A stretch of DNA of 64,000 nt from Bimastos eiseni (GCA_959347315.1 OY365807.1:59376384-59440383); one strand, 5' to 3'. Positions 9,731-22,254 are shown, counted from the first letter of the stretch. Notes: generated by a model not told the origin, from the letters alone. Made by a program: numbers and translations.

Positions 9731-12700
9731 ATGCAAGACGTGGCATGTCCCGTGAAAAATGGCACTACAGGGAGCCAGTGGTCGGGGCAGGATGTACCAG
9801 AACAACCAAATGGTAGCCAGAGGGACGAGTCGCCAAAAAACATGGGAGAGGGAGGCGGAGTGGCTGTTGGTTACACAGAAGATGGAACAAACATGAATGG
9901 AGGATCGAAACTGCTTCATGAGAATGAAGCTTCAAGTCTTACTTCGACTGTGAAATCTTTCAGCGAACTAAACATCGGAAAGTCCACAGCACCTGAGTCG
10001 AGTGTGGCTGCTCTCAACTCATTTCTGGCACTCGCTGGTGGAGTTTCCTGGCACCAAAGTTCGTCTACTTCCATGGATGCAGAATCTGCTTTTCCAGGCT
10101 TATCTGTGGGAGCGGGTACGAGGCATGTCGACCCATCCCATGGTCGGTACAACTCCCAGTGGCATTCAGCAGGACCACAGGTCGTAGGGTATGCCCCGCG
10201 GGTACAGTACGCAAACCCGCGAAGAACGTATACCCACGGTTGGGGTAGTGATGCTGTGTCCCCCAACGTGGGCTGGAGTGCCGTCAATGCCCAGAACGGG
10301 ATCAACCCCAACACGAGGGCTGGCAGCGGGCAAGTGGGGCGATGTCTACCGGGGAATCAGATGGGGTATGTGCAACACGGGCGCAGGGTCACGAACTATC
10401 CAGGGTTCCATGCACAGTCTGGTAGAGTCTTTTCGTCACAGGAGGACGATCATTCGACAGATGATTTGAAGACCATGCTTGGTCTCAGCCAGGTTATAAC
10501 AGCCACATTATCAGCAAATAATAATTAAAAAGAAATTATTATAAGGATTAACTTTTTTCAGGTTATAACAGCCACATTATCAGCTAATAATAATTAAAAA
10601 TTAATTATGATGAAGATTAATTACTTTCTACCATTCCACACAATTGTCTGTGTTTTCCAGATATTCATTCTTTCTACCTTCAACAATCAGTTTCAGCTAA
10701 TTGCGATGATGATAATAAGATCAACAGGGTCTCGTCCTCATTTCTTTTGCCCATACCTCCATCAGGCAGAATAAATGCTTTCTCTGTGGTTTGTTCCATG
10801 ACCTGGAATGGCAGGTAAAGACATACAGACATGGAGAGGGTATTAGAGAAACAGACAGAATCAGTACTTACTTACTTAGTCCTTCCTGTGTAGGTCTACA
10901 CATCGGGCAATGCACTTCCTCCATTCGTCTCTGTCCAAAGCCAGTGTCTCAACCTCCTCCCACGATGTTGCATTGTTTCGGTTGCAAGCTTTTGTTGTAC
11001 CTGGGTGGATTGTAAGCCCACTGCAGAACCCTCCTCCTTTATCCTGGCTTGGGACAGGCTCAGACCTCTGGAGAGGTCTGAGGCAGAGACACAATCAGGC
11101 AGACAGAAACAGATAGAGGCAAACAGACAAAGACACTGGAATGGAAACAGAAAGAGACAGACAAATACATATACAGACATATAGAGAGAGAGAGAGACAG
11201 AGATAGAGACAAACAGTCATTGAGACATGGCTGACATGGATCGATTGAATATAGCCATCGCTATTCTTAATTGGTGTTTCATTCTTTTCTGATTTCTTTT
11301 CTAGGATCAAGGTCATTTCCGAGGATACGAAATGCCAAAGGTCAACGCAGGACTGGACGCCCAGCTGCTTGACCTAATACGCGGTCAGCAAGATACATTA
11401 AATGGTAATGATATTTCTGTTTTAGGGTCAGGTAATGGGACAGATCATGACACAAATATACCATACCATGCTTTGCCTCTTCTTAAAATGCTGCCTTTTA
11501 CCACATGCTTCATCTTGTCTCACTATACACCTTCTTTGCCTTCTCTCACCATACTCAGTCATACCATACCCTTGGAAATGATATGGCAGCGTTTCCCAAT
11601 CTTTTTTCACTGTGGAACCCTTTTGATCTTTATGTTTTGGCTGGAACCCATTCAAACTTAACATATTCTGTTGTAGGTGCAAATGCTTTGAGAATGTAGA
11701 CAATTGTAGGTTTAGACCTGGATCAGATTTATAACAAGGTAAATATTGTTGACAATGACATATGAATTCTGTTTCATATAAAGTTATACACAGATGTTTA
11801 GCAAAATTCCTCCTATGAAATAATTATATAATTGATTTTAAATTGTTTGAAGTTTATTGCTCACACTGAATGTTTTCTGCGGAACCCATATCTTCATCTC
11901 ACGGAACTCTAGGATTCCAAGGAACACAGTTTGGGAAACGCTGCCCTATGGTCTGATATCATACATGCTTTATCTTACCATGCCATCTACCTTTATACCA
12001 TACCTTGTTTTTTGTACCTGATGGTATCGGTTAGTCGTGTGGTTATGTACAAGTGACTGGAGTTTTGATGGAATATTTTCTAGTCTGTTTTTTCCTAAAT
12101 AGGTTCTAACAGCTGGATGTCCTATCAGCCAGATGGCCGAATTGCAAACAAAAGTTAGTTATTTAAATGTTTAGTTTAATCCTCTTAACTTTTCTCTTTC
12201 TCCCTATTTGTCTCATTCTAGAATTTTCTCTTCTTCTTTGGAACTTTCCATTTCAAATTATTTTTAGCTGCACAATTTATGAGAAAATGGAAAATTGTAC
12301 ATTTGTCTTGTTGAGAAATGTTTCTGCTGCAAATACTTTTGCTTTGGAATTTTGTATGTTTTGGAAAATTCATAGAAATCATTAAAGACCGATTTTAATA
12401 AATGCAGTTAAAATTGCCTTTAAAATTGCTTTGCAAGAACTGAAATTTTCTTTTCTTTTTGAAGCAATCTATTTAGTTGAAAAATTGAAGTTGCAATAAT
12501 ATTTGATTTTTCTTTTATATATTTTAAAAGAATTGTTGCTGCTCCTTTTAAAACAAATGGAAAGGAATGTAGCTTTCTGTGATTGTATGGTGTCAGTAAT
12601 CTTGCTTTATCTGTCTTCCACATGTGAAATCTGTTCTGGGCTTGCACCAATTGAACTCCTCCCAACAATATTTTACCTCCAGACAACCAACCATCTGGAT

Positions 12701-15700
12701 CTACTTATTTGACCAACCACATTCCATTGCTAAGTGCTCTTAACAAGAAGCAGGACGATTGCTTGTGTAGTATATCAGGGAGAACTGGAAGCAAGGAGGA
12801 AAACCTTTGGAGTACAGATGTGAATTCCACCATCTGGAATATTCCAGTCATTTCAATTCAATGTTTGAACGGAGCAATCAGGCGGCAACCTCGAATTTGT
12901 TTGTTATTTGGCTGTGAAGCATATTCATGTAAATCACCTGACACTGTTTTCCATGTGTTTTTTACTGTTGCTGGTTTATTTTGATGGTTTTACAGTACAA
13001 GGTGTACTTGGAATTTCTGTTTTTAACCTTCTTTTCTTTAACATGGCTTGCATAAAGTTTGTCACGATTGGTAATCATTCAACTCTTTTTCAGGTATGTT
13101 CCTATTGACCTACAGAGCTGAAATTTTGCATACATTTCAGTCTGCATGACAGTGCAATGTATCATATTTTCAATTTTTCATGGACATAACTGAAAAATTT
13201 AGAAAAATATAGCTGAAAAATGGGTTAAAACAATGACAAAAATTTGCGACCGGAACCTTCGGCTCTTTTTTCGTTATGTTCCCGTCGACTTACAGAGCTG
13301 AAATTTCGCACACATTTAAGGTCTGTTTGACAATGCAATATTTCAAAATTTTATGCACATGACTCCAAAATTGAGAACTGAAAACTTTAGTAAAAAATGA
13401 GAAAACCTTCTTGAAAAGATCCACTCAGGCAAGTTTACATCATCAATGATATGTAATCAAAAATCTTTTAAGGAAATGGACCGATTGCGCCATCTACCAG
13501 ATAAAAGAGGGTCCAGAAAAACCCATGTTTTTACTTTAACTTATTATATCTTCTGAAAAAATCTTTGCACTCTTTTCTTCTTGACTGTGTTGTTTTATTT
13601 TTATTTTTTCACCTTGTCCTGTGTAGACAGAGTTTTGGATAGAATAATCTATTGTTGGATAGAACAATCAATTGTTGGATAGAACAATCAATTGTTGGAT
13701 AGAACAATCAATCGTTGTTGTAGAACAATCAATTGTTGGATAGAGCAATCAATTGTTGGATAGAACAATCATTTGTTTTATAGAACACTCAATTGTTTTA
13801 TAGAACAATCAATTGCTGGATAGAACAATCATTTGTTGGATAGAACAATCAATTGTTGGATAGAACAATCAATTGTTGGATTGAACAATCAATTGTTGGA
13901 TTGTTGGATAGAACAATCAATTGTTGGATTGTTGGATAGAACAATCAATTGTTGGATTGAACAATTAATTGTTGGATAGATGGGTGGATGGATAGATTGA
14001 TTGGTGAATTGACTGATAGGTAGATGTGTAGATAGATAGATAATTGTATGATAGGAAGGTGAATAGATAGATTGATAGATAGGTAGATAGGTTGATGGAT
14101 GTGTGGTTGAATGCAAGCATTTTTTCTATCTTTGTGTGTTTAATGTGATGTGTGTATTTCCTAATAATATAATATTTCTCTTTTCTTGTCCATTTAGACA
14201 AAACGTTTGTCTTCAATGACATCTCTCGGACCGGTCCGGGTCCTTGCGTTGAAGGCATGCAACAGCTGCTGAACCGAGCAACAATCGTTGGCCACCTGGT
14301 GACCAATGCAGAGAAGGTGGCCGCCAGTCTTGGTCTTCAAGGGGGAGCCCTTGACAGAGCAGAGTGCTACTCACGGAAGGTGTTTGTCGGCGGACTGCCT
14401 CCCGACATCGATGAAGGTCGATCATCATCATCAATTGATCTTATTAGTAACTTCTATTGTGCCATTGTCTAATGTAATTAGGTCAATGAATTCATACAGG
14501 GAGACAACTATTGGTGGATAAGTAAATCAATCATCATCATCTTCTTCATTATCATTGTGGTCATGATGAGTGTTTGCATTTGATATCATCATTGTCATCA
14601 TTTGATTTGAGATTGGCATGAAACAAGTGGGGGGGGTGGGGTTGTAAGGGCAGATACCACACAATTCCATGTGAGACCATGCTGAACCCCATGCCTCATT
14701 GGCATTTTCACACTGTACCAGACAAGTTTTCTAGTCTCTTTCTTAGGCCACAATTAGGCCACAGTAAGCCTTCATTTGTCAACACTTTATTTGATGTCTA
14801 AGTCTAGATTTACTCTGCATCTATCTCCTCTGAAACCATTTATTTAGGTTGAGCCAAGCGGAAATGTTTAGGTCTGCAAGCAAAGACAGCAAGTCGTCCG
14901 ATCCCCTAAGTTTCCAGAACAGTTTGTTGCTCCCTCTGTCAACGTCTTTGGTTGTTTTTGTTTTTTTCTGTTTCCACATTGAAATTGAAATTCTTGAAAT
15001 TTGATATTGCCCTTCCAACATCTTTTGCTCTAAAGTGCACACGCCTCGACGGCACTATTGCAGTTGTACTGCGGAGCAATTGTGCGCGAAGGACTTGCTC
15101 AAGGTCCCTACACAGTGACGCCCCGAACGAGGGTCGAAGCCGCTCACTCAGCGCACACTGAGTGTTTCGGGCCGAGCGCTCTGACCGATGAGCCACCATG
15201 CCACACACGTTGCTATGTTTCTATTCTGTTTTCCTTCAGATGAGATCCTTTCCGCTTTTCGTCGGTTTGGCTCTCTCGCAGTCGACTGGCCTCACAAGGC
15301 AGAAAGCAAGTCATACTTTCCGCCGAAAGGTAGCCAATCGCTTGTTTTGGTTGTTGTTGTTGTCGTTGTTGCACTGGTAGTTGTTGATCTTGTTGCTGGT
15401 GTTGTTGCAGTTTTTTTTTTTTACTATGCAGACTTGTCTTGTGTTTTTATGACTTGCTCAGACTATACGTGATAGATATACTTATATATATATATATATA
15501 CATATATATATCACAGAGTAACTGTCATTTATACATGAATTATATGGTGAAATAAATTGTGTAATGATGTACTTTTATTATTGTTATTGTAATTGATTGT
15601 TTAATTGTTGCCATTCATAATTTTCTAAGTTCTTTGGTTTTTCTTATATGTTAAGTCTCTTATTTTTATAAGCATTAAAAACTCTTGTTTGTTATTCTTA

Positions 15701-18700
15701 CTATTGCTGTTTGTTATTTAGAGGAATTTGAAGGGACTTTGCATCTATGGATTACCATATTTAGTCCCAAACTCATAGCTCATTGGATCATCCATTTCAT
15801 TCCATTGTGTTTATTTTGAGATCTTCTGTCTTTTTCCAGGGTACTGCTTCCTGCTTTTCCAGGACGAGCTGTCCGTACAGTCACTGGTCGAAGCCTGTAT
15901 CATGGAGGATGGAAAACTCTTCTGGTATGTCTCCAGCCCAACAACGAAGGATAAACCGGTTGGTCTCTCTGACTTTGCTCAGCTCATTTTAACATTATAT
16001 CTCTTTATTTAGTCCGGTTGAAATGTGATTGGTGGTGGAAACCGGAATTGTAGGTTTGCAGACACAACCAGATGATGAGTCTTGAGCTTAAGAATGGAAC
16101 AAACATGTCTGTAGAGTTCTGAATCTATCTCTGCAATGTTGAAGGATGATCAACCAATCAGAATGGACCAAACCAGCCTGAAATGTTTTCCCAGAGGGCA
16201 GTGCTGCATCGTTTAAGAGCAGTGGTCATAAGTAAGTAGATAAGTAAGAAGGCTGTGTAACATTGAGAATCTCATTCCTCAGAATTTGAAATTGTTGAAA
16301 TTTGATATCGCCCTTCTTCCAACATCTTTTGCTCAGAAGTGCACACGACTCGACGGCGCAATGGAGAAATTGTGCGATAAGGGATTGCTCAAGGTCCCTA
16401 CACAGCGACCGACGCGGATAGAACCCGCTCACTCGGCGCACACTGAATTAACAGTTATGGGCCGATCGCTTCGCTCTAACCGATCCGCCACCGTGCCTCA
16501 CGATCAATGCATCAATATTTATCAACGGAGTCTATCAGATGGAATCTAACCACCTGTTTATCGATCAATACATTCAATATCTCTGCTCTAAGACACCACG
16601 TCATCAATCCAGCGAAGGAATTCTTGAACTATGGGGAATGTTTTTGTTGAGGAAAGTATCTATTGTTCATTGCAATTGTGTTATTATTATTATTATTTTA
16701 TTATTTTTATTATTATTATTATTACAAATGTTATTATGATTATTATTTGTTTTATTATTTTACTGTTATTATTTGTATTATTATCACTATTATGATTATT
16801 ATTATTATTATTTTTATTGCTGTTATTATTATGATTATTATGCCTTATTAAAGTCATGCAGTCTCTCACTATTTAGTTTCGTTGCTATAAGTGATTTTGT
16901 TGATAGCAACATAACTAACTGGACTCCATTTAGATGGAATGATGAGTCCAGTGATTAGATCTGTTTTAGATGTGATTGAATAAGAATTAGATATTCTCTT
17001 GGTTGATCTCTTTCTCTCTTAGGTTCAGATTCGTCCGTGGAGTCTATCAGATTCTGACTTTGTGATGGACAATTCACAGCCAATTGATCCACGAAAGACG
17101 GTTTTTGTCGGTGGGGTTCCACGGCCTCTGAAAGCAGGTGAGCAGAGAACCAGGATTCTTTCTATTCAAATCGTAACTATCTTTGCTTAATATTTAGTTG
17201 TCTCTTTAAAATTTTAATTGCAGTTTTATATCGAATAAAAGTCGACTCTGCTTTTTCCAATTGTTGGTTTGTTTTATTAGAAAGGTGAAGAATTGCTGTT
17301 GTGCTATTGTTGCGGATATCATCGCTGTCATCATCATCATCAGCCAATAAAGCCCTTCAATCTGAGTGCTAGTAGCAGCTTTTTAAGATGCATATGAATT
17401 GTTTCTTACCTCTGCTTGTTCCTTTTTGACCTCTTTTTCTTTAACTTGGCTTGCCTAAAGTTTGTCATTGTCGAACCGGTTGGACATCTTTCAGATCTTT
17501 TTCAGGTATGTTTCCATCGACGTACAGACTTGAAATTTGCACACATTTCAGGTTTGCATGACAATGCAATGTATTAAATTTCTATGGCCATAACTTAAAA
17601 ACTTTAGAAATAAATGACAAAAATGGAAAAAATTAAATATCGTGTGACCACTCGAACACGAGCTCCGCTCCGGCAAGGTTACATCACCAGGAATTTTCTT
17701 AAGGAAATGGAACGATTGCGTCATCTACCAGATAAAAGAGGGTCCCGAAAGACCCATGTTTTTACTTTAACTTGTTGTGTTCGATTAAAGTCAGTTGTGC
17801 TCAAATGGAAAGAGGCTGAATATTGAGTGGGAGGAGACTAAATCTTGAGTGGTCAGATGGAAGGAGTTTATATATGAGATGTCTGGTATGACTGTTGATG
17901 GTGGTTGTATTTGAAGAGTATCTGTGGGGTCTGTATTTGCTTCAGTGGAGCTCGCAATGATCATGGGTCGTCTCTACGGGGGCGTCTGCTACGCAGGCAT
18001 AGACACAGATCCAGAGCTGAAGTACCCAAAGGGAGCGGGTCGCGTCGCTTTCTCCAGCCAGCAGAGCTACATCGCGGCCATCAGCGCTCGATTCGTACAA
18101 CTCCAGCATGGAGACCTCGATAAACGAGTTAGACATCAACTTACATTCGCTTAATCATCTCACGTTTGTTTCTTAGATTTTCAGAAGGCCTTTGACAGCA
18201 TTAACCAAACTGTGATGTGAGCTGTTCTGCAGTCTTATGGAGTTGATAAGGGACTAATTAAGGACATCAACAGTACTTCGCAGGCAGCAGTATGATTGGC
18301 ATCAGACACCTACGGACGATGAGCCCATGGTTATTGATTGATTGAATTTCTAAATGGATCATGCACAATGGTCTGTTGGGAAAGGAAAAGAAGAGATTTC
18401 CAAAGTAGAACTATTTTATGCGGGAGCAGGACCATACCGAGGGCGGTGCCATGGCACAGAGCGATAATATAGAAGGGCACAAATTTCAGGATGGAATAAC
18501 TTTAATTATTCCATAAATTCATTCTTTCTTGAAATATGGTATTATTTTTATTCACAAATAAAAACTAAAATTACAGTTGAAATGTGCAACTAAGAAAGTA
18601 TTTTAGTGACTATTGCTTCCTGTAGCCTAGGCCTATATGATAGTTATGTTGAAACTGGGCTACTGCAGCACCATATATGATTGGCTTTCTTCTTGTCAGT

Positions 18701-20215
18701 TTAGATGCTTCGAAAGGGTCTTGCCTACGGCCGCCCGACTTGGAGGCCGCATCCCTAATTAAGTTTGACAGTCTCTGGATACAAGCGTGACGTTCTGCGC
18801 TCACTCCCTTATCCGCAGCATATTGCTTACTGAGTTCGTGCGCTGATGCAGCGCTGCATTGTGGGCTTGGCACCCCTCTACCTCATTGAACTATTTTTAG
18901 CTCACTGTCATTGTTCAACGTCGTGGCTTGTTGCACTTGCTGTTCAAGCGGAGTTACTAGTCCCCCATGCGCAGACTGCTATCCGTCAGCACCGTGCTTT
19001 CTCACTGGCTGGTCCGGTGACCTGAAATGGCCTTCAAATGGCATTGCATCTCACGCCTTATAGGCCAATCTGCATTTTTCTTATCTGACCTTGTCGCTGT
19101 TTGATTGAGCCTGAGCTGGCAGAGCTTTTGAGTAGATAGCCTTGAAGGGGTGCCATATAAAACTGCTGTAATAATGGTGATGATGATGAAGATGATCATG
19201 ATGATGACGGTGACGACGACGCTGATGATTATAACTTAGGCTTTACATTACATTATAATGAATCATATATCTCTAATTCGTTGCGTGGTAACTTTAGTTT
19301 GATATGACATCCACGTTTTCAAAATTTACGTAGGCCCTCCTACATCATCAGTCAATCCTAGTTGTCTGCTTTTTCGAAAACATTGACCCCAACTTTGAGT
19401 TTGGTTATAATTAACCAATGTCAATATTATTATATATCTGTAGATCAGTGTTTTTTTGGTTTCTTTAAAAAATACTTATTATTTTCCATCCAAAATGAGT
19501 TCTTCGAAAAACTATGTGTCCTGAATTTTAAATTAGATTCAAAATTTAGATACGCAACAAAATGTGGGAGCGCCAGATTGATGCTAGGCACAGGGCTCGG
19601 TATGGCCCTGTTAGGGAGGCATTTCTTCTGTGCTTTTCTGCTGCAGAAGATGGCCATTAATGAAGTATCCCAAGTTATCCGTTTGGTCAGAGATAGAGAT
19701 GTATACATCGTGAGGGTCGGTTATGGTTATTGTCTTGACTAGTTATTGGATAAAATGCAGAAGTCTTTGGGCCGCATAAGAGATGTATGTAACCAATCAG
19801 AGGCCAAGCATGTGACCAATTAGAAAAGAGAATAAAAAAATGTTGACTTCATTCCACATCTGATTTCGTCGCATTTATCTTCGTTCATATTGCTATCAAC
19901 AATCGAATAATAGTAATTTTATGATAAGCCGAATAATAATAATGAAGCAACAGTGGAATCACTTAACGATGAATGAATAATTAACAGGTGGAGGTGAAGC
20001 CGTACGTTTTGGACGACCAGATCTGTGACGAGTGCCAAGGAATCCACAGTGGAGGAAAGTTCGCTCCATTCTTCTGCGCGAACGTTCTCTGCCTCCAGTA
20101 CTACTGCGAGCGCTGTTGGGCCGTCATCCACTCTTCCCCTGGACGCGAGTTCCACAAACCCCTTGTGAAGGAGGGCACAGATCGACCCCGTCCCATGCCC
20201 TTCCACTGGTCGTAG
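9731..20215 (+). CDS. CPEB2/3/4 (orb2): CPEB2/3/4-type cytoplasmic polyadenylation element-binding protein, 604 aa
   Basis: Eight coding exons: 9731-10492, 11305-11404, 14198-14416, 15240-15329, 15840-15958, 17023-17137, 17946-18127, 19988-20215. All junctions are GT-AG and in phase. Residues 1-340 are a Ser/Gly/Asn-rich disordered region without the poly-Q run of fly Orb2. RRM1 has RNP2 VFVGGLP (349-355) and RNP1 KGYCFLLF (390-397). RRM2 has VFVGGVP (457-463) and KGAGRVAF (497-504). The C-terminal ZZ-type zinc domain keeps its ligands at C542, C545, C559, C564, C569, C572, H577 and H585. The sequences PPDIDEDEI and CYAGIDTDPELKYPKG place it in the CPEB2/3/4 class, not CPEB1. It binds U-rich elements in mRNA 3' UTRs and controls translation in germ cells and neurons. 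The frame has a stop at 9596-9598, so 9731 is the first usable ATG in this exon; an upstream 5' exon could give another N-terminus. Confidence 0.96.
10490..10627 (+). repeat. 69-bp tandem duplication across the exon 1 donor of CPEB
   Basis: CAGGTTATAACAGCCAC at 10490 recurs at 10559, followed in both by TTATCAGC..AATAATAATTAAAA. The first copy holds the exon 1 splice donor (CAG|GTTATA). The second copy is preceded by a T-run, so it resembles both a donor and an acceptor. Confidence 0.9.
10870..11000 (-). mobile_element. LINE ORF 3' end scrap
   Basis: The minus strand encodes LALDRDEWRKCIARCVDLHRKD, resembling the Trp-Arg motif that ends many RTE-like LINE ORFs. It lies in CPEB intron 1 and is followed by a (GACA)n tract at 11090-11215. 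Confidence 0.5.
11090..11215. repeat. (GACA)n / (GA)n simple repeat
   Basis: Purine-rich imperfect tetranucleotide repeat in CPEB intron 1. Confidence 0.85.
11587..11943. mobile_element. hAT-like MITE, 357 bp
   Basis: The left end CAGCGTTTCCCAA is matched by the right end TTGGGAAACGCTG as an exact inverted repeat. Flanks TGATATGG and CCCTATGG agree at 5 of 8 positions, as expected for a decayed 8-bp target duplication. It is in CPEB intron 2. Confidence 0.75.
13040..13550 (+). repeat. unclassified interspersed repeat, copy 1
   Basis: It contains AGGTATGTTCC..TCGAC, TTACAGAGCTGAAATTT and ACACATTT twice (about 13092 and 13275). It ends with GGAAATGGACCGATTGCGCC and ATCTACCAGATAAAAGAGGG. The same modules recur at 17425-17790 and 52040-52595. 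It lies in CPEB intron 2, sense. Confidence 0.8.
13628..13976 (+). repeat. 20-bp minisatellite
   Basis: Tandem unit TTGGATAGAACAATCAATTG, roughly 16-17 copies with point changes and some partial units. Each unit carries the palindrome CAATTG. It is in CPEB intron 2. Confidence 0.95.
13976..14105. repeat. (GATA)n / (GGTA)n simple repeat
   Basis: Imperfect GATAGATA and GGTAGATA units follow directly on the 20-bp minisatellite. Confidence 0.9.
14976..15206 (-). mobile_element. tRNA-derived SINE with V-domain-like centre, copy A
   Basis: Minus strand. The head GTGGCTCATCGGTCAGAGCG resembles a pol III A box and GCTTCGACCCTC a B box. It is followed by GGGACCTTGAGCAAGTCC and CGCACAATTGCTC, then GAGCAAAAGATGTT, and ends ATATCAAATTTC. 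Related copies lie at 16270-16500 (-) and 37712-37925 (+). It ends about 34 bp before CPEB exon 4. Confidence 0.85.
15345..15425. repeat. (GTT)n-rich tract and T run
   Basis: A GTTGTTGTC-type imperfect trinucleotide repeat, ending in a T run, starts shortly after the donor of CPEB exon 4. A (TA)n tract follows at 15480-15512. Confidence 0.85.
16270..16500 (-). mobile_element. tRNA-derived SINE, copy B
   Basis: Same family as the copy at 14976-15206. It has A-box-like GGCGGATCGGTTAGAGCG, then GGGACCTTGAGCAATCCC, GAGCAAAAGATGTTGG and ATATCAAATTTCAA. It is in CPEB intron 5, minus orientation. Confidence 0.85.
16680..16852. repeat. (ATT)n microsatellite
   Basis: Imperfect TTA/ATT repeat in CPEB intron 5. 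Confidence 0.95.
17425..17790 (+). repeat. unclassified interspersed repeat, copy 2
   Basis: Shares TTGGCTTGCCTAAAGTTTGTC, AGGTATGTTTCCATCGACGT, CACATTTCAGG and the terminal ACCAGATAAAAGAGGGTCC module with the copies at 13040 and 52040. It lies in CPEB intron 6, sense, and carries only one of the two internal duplicated modules. Confidence 0.8.
18165..18310 (+). mobile_element. LINE reverse transcriptase scrap
   Basis: The plus frame encodes LDFQKAFDSINQTVM, the RT palm motif around FQKAFDS, then AVLQSYGVDKGLIKDIN. It is immediately downstream of CPEB exon 7. Confidence 0.8.
18427..19610. mobile_element. hAT-like element with nested LINE tail, 1184 bp
   Basis: The ends CAGGACCATACCGAG and CTCGGTATGGCCCTG are inverted repeats with one mismatch. 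Flanks TGCGGGAG and TTAGGGAG agree at 6 of 8 positions. A LINE 3' end (QHRAFSLAGPVT-type peptide, then a GGTGCCATATAAAA tail and a (GATGAT)n tail) lies inside at about 18890-19240. A 162-bp derivative is at 49352-49513. It occupies CPEB intron 7. Confidence 0.8.
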
Positions 20216-21262
20216 ACACCCTTTCCCTAGGGGTCACAACTTCCCTGATATTTTTAGAGGGTTTGGTGTATCCTCCTTGGTAGACGCAATACTGTTGAGT
20301 GTTTTTCTTCGGAGGATGGTGTGAAGGCGTCGGTTTGTTACTTTCTTCGTTCTTTCTGATTGTATTTATTCGCGTGAGATGACCCCTTCAGCTGAATGGT
20401 ACGTACAATGGTGCAATTTTTGTACAGTTGATTTGTTTTGGAATTTGGTATTCGGTCGTCAATATTTTTTGGCACATCCCGTAGAGTGTTTTGTGTGCTC
20501 GCGATGGTTTTTTGTCTCTGCTATTGAACGATGTCTTCGCTTGTTTTCTAGCGATGTTTTCTTGGGTATTGCGATGGTTTTTCTATTTTTGCAGTCGACG
20601 TTTTTCATATCATGAACAGGATGTTTTGCTTTAGTCGTATTTCTTGTCTCTTCGAGTGAACTTATGAAATTTCGTCGGTTTTTCAACAAAGCTTTAGTGT
20701 TTTTGAATTTTCGCCAATGTCATCAGACTGTGATTGTGGTGATTGAAATTGTGTCGTTTGATTGCATGAAATTCTGAGATAAGATGTTAGACCTCTCTTG
20801 CTTCAAGAATGGATTCTCACTTTTTGATTGCTATTTATTTATTATTAGCCATTTGACGATGCCTTCGGCATTATGATTACTGTTCTATTGATTGTATTTG
20901 ATTAGTTAGAAAGATAGAAATCATTTGATTAGATTAAGAATTGGGTTGATTCCTTACTTCAGTTGTCTTTGTTCTTTGATCGTGAAATTCTGACTCGGTG
21001 TTGATCGTTTTGTGGGTTAATGTTGGAACACGACGTATTCAGAGCTTAAGTGCCTCAGTTATTGACTTCCTAAGAAAGGTTCTGAAGCCATGTAACAAAT
21101 GCTTATGATACACTTGTTTCACCATCTGATCATAAAAATAAACCAAGGTGTGTGCGTGCGTCTGTGTGTGCGTAGGACGGTTCTTTTGGCAATTGGGGTG
21201 CGGGTGGGAGGGTTTGGTCACGAATAAAATTCAAGAGACATCTTGGTGTAGATTTTGTACTA
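20216..21262 (+). promoter_or_regulatory. probable CPEB 3' UTR with candidate poly(A) signals
   Basis: T-rich sequence follows the CPEB stop. AATAAA occurs at 21137-21142 and 21223-21228, and again further out at 22175-22180 beyond a MITE. No exon is visible. Which signal is used cannot be read from sequence alone. Confidence 0.5.
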
Positions 21263-21770
21263 GGGTTGTTAAATGATAACCGGAATTCCGGTTTTCGGTT
21301 TAGACCGATTTATGTCATTTGCAAGCCGGTATTCAATTTATTTTTGCCTTATTATTTATGTCACCTATTCCGGATTAATTTCCATAGGAAGATGCTCTAG
21401 CAAGTCGGTCAACTTCAATTGTACAGACTCAGTTAAGCGAAATATTTCCCGTCCGCATCTTCCAACCTGGTAATAATAGCTGCCGATTGCTAATAAACGG
21501 CCCTTTTGTCGAGACAAGCCTAATGTAGGAATGTGAGTTAGGGGCAGGGTAACCCGAGCCGACCAAGATAGCAGCACTCAGAAGGATGACCTGACTTCAA
21601 AACACTTCCGTATCCAGTGTTGACCCTGCATTGCGATACGTAATACATGAAATAAAGTGAACCGTTGTGTTATATTACAATTTATAATGTTTTTCTAAGA
21701 ACACCAATAAAAACCGGTAACCTGTTTATATCCGGTAATCGGTTTGTCCCAAAACCGGTTTTAACAACCC
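21263..21770. mobile_element. inverted-repeat DNA element, 508 bp, TSD TACTA
   Basis: It begins GGGTTGTTAAA and ends TTTAACAACCC, with CCGGTTTT/AACCGG-rich subterminal segments. It is flanked by the exact direct repeat TACTA (21258-21262 and 21771-21775). No transposase is seen. The class is uncertain. Confidence 0.75.
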
Positions 21771-22254
21771 TACTATGTATGCACACAATCCGCATTTTAG
21801 GATTTTACAAAGGCAGAGAGGGTCTACAGAGTCTTTTGCTTTACGTTGGTAAGTCATCTCTTTTATCTGCCTTGTATTTATATAGAGCTCGTTTTCTTCA
21901 TGTGTGGGTTTCATAGACTGCTATGTTAAATGAAGTGGTCTGAAAGTATAAGAGGGTGAGTGGATTGTTGCTGGTCATTGTTGTCATTAGTTCTCTTTGT
22001 TGTGAGGGACTTTTGATGCTCTCTCAGTTTCTCTGCTTTTCTTGTTGAGTTTCTCTTTCTTTCGCTGCAGATTAGGATTAGTGTTGAGGATATAAGGGTT
22101 GTTCTCCGTGTCTTTTCATCCTCATCGTTCGTCTAATTTATTTATGAGATAGATTTTGTGATTTTTAAATGATTAATAAAGTACGTTTAGTTTTCTATGC
22201 ACTTATGTCGTTGTTGTCCTCTTGTCTTTTGTGTGATTGACTGTGGCATTTTTT

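Noticed and set aside
9916..10314. Minus-strand 132-residue ORF
   Set aside because: Shadow of CPEB exon 1, which joins in frame to recognised RNA-binding exons.
13889..14116. Ser/Thr/Tyr-rich minus-strand ORF
   Set aside because: Translation of the 20-bp minisatellite and GATA repeats.
17614..17826. Basic 70-residue plus-strand ORF in CPEB intron 6
   Set aside because: Lies within an interspersed repeat whose other copies do not keep the frame open.
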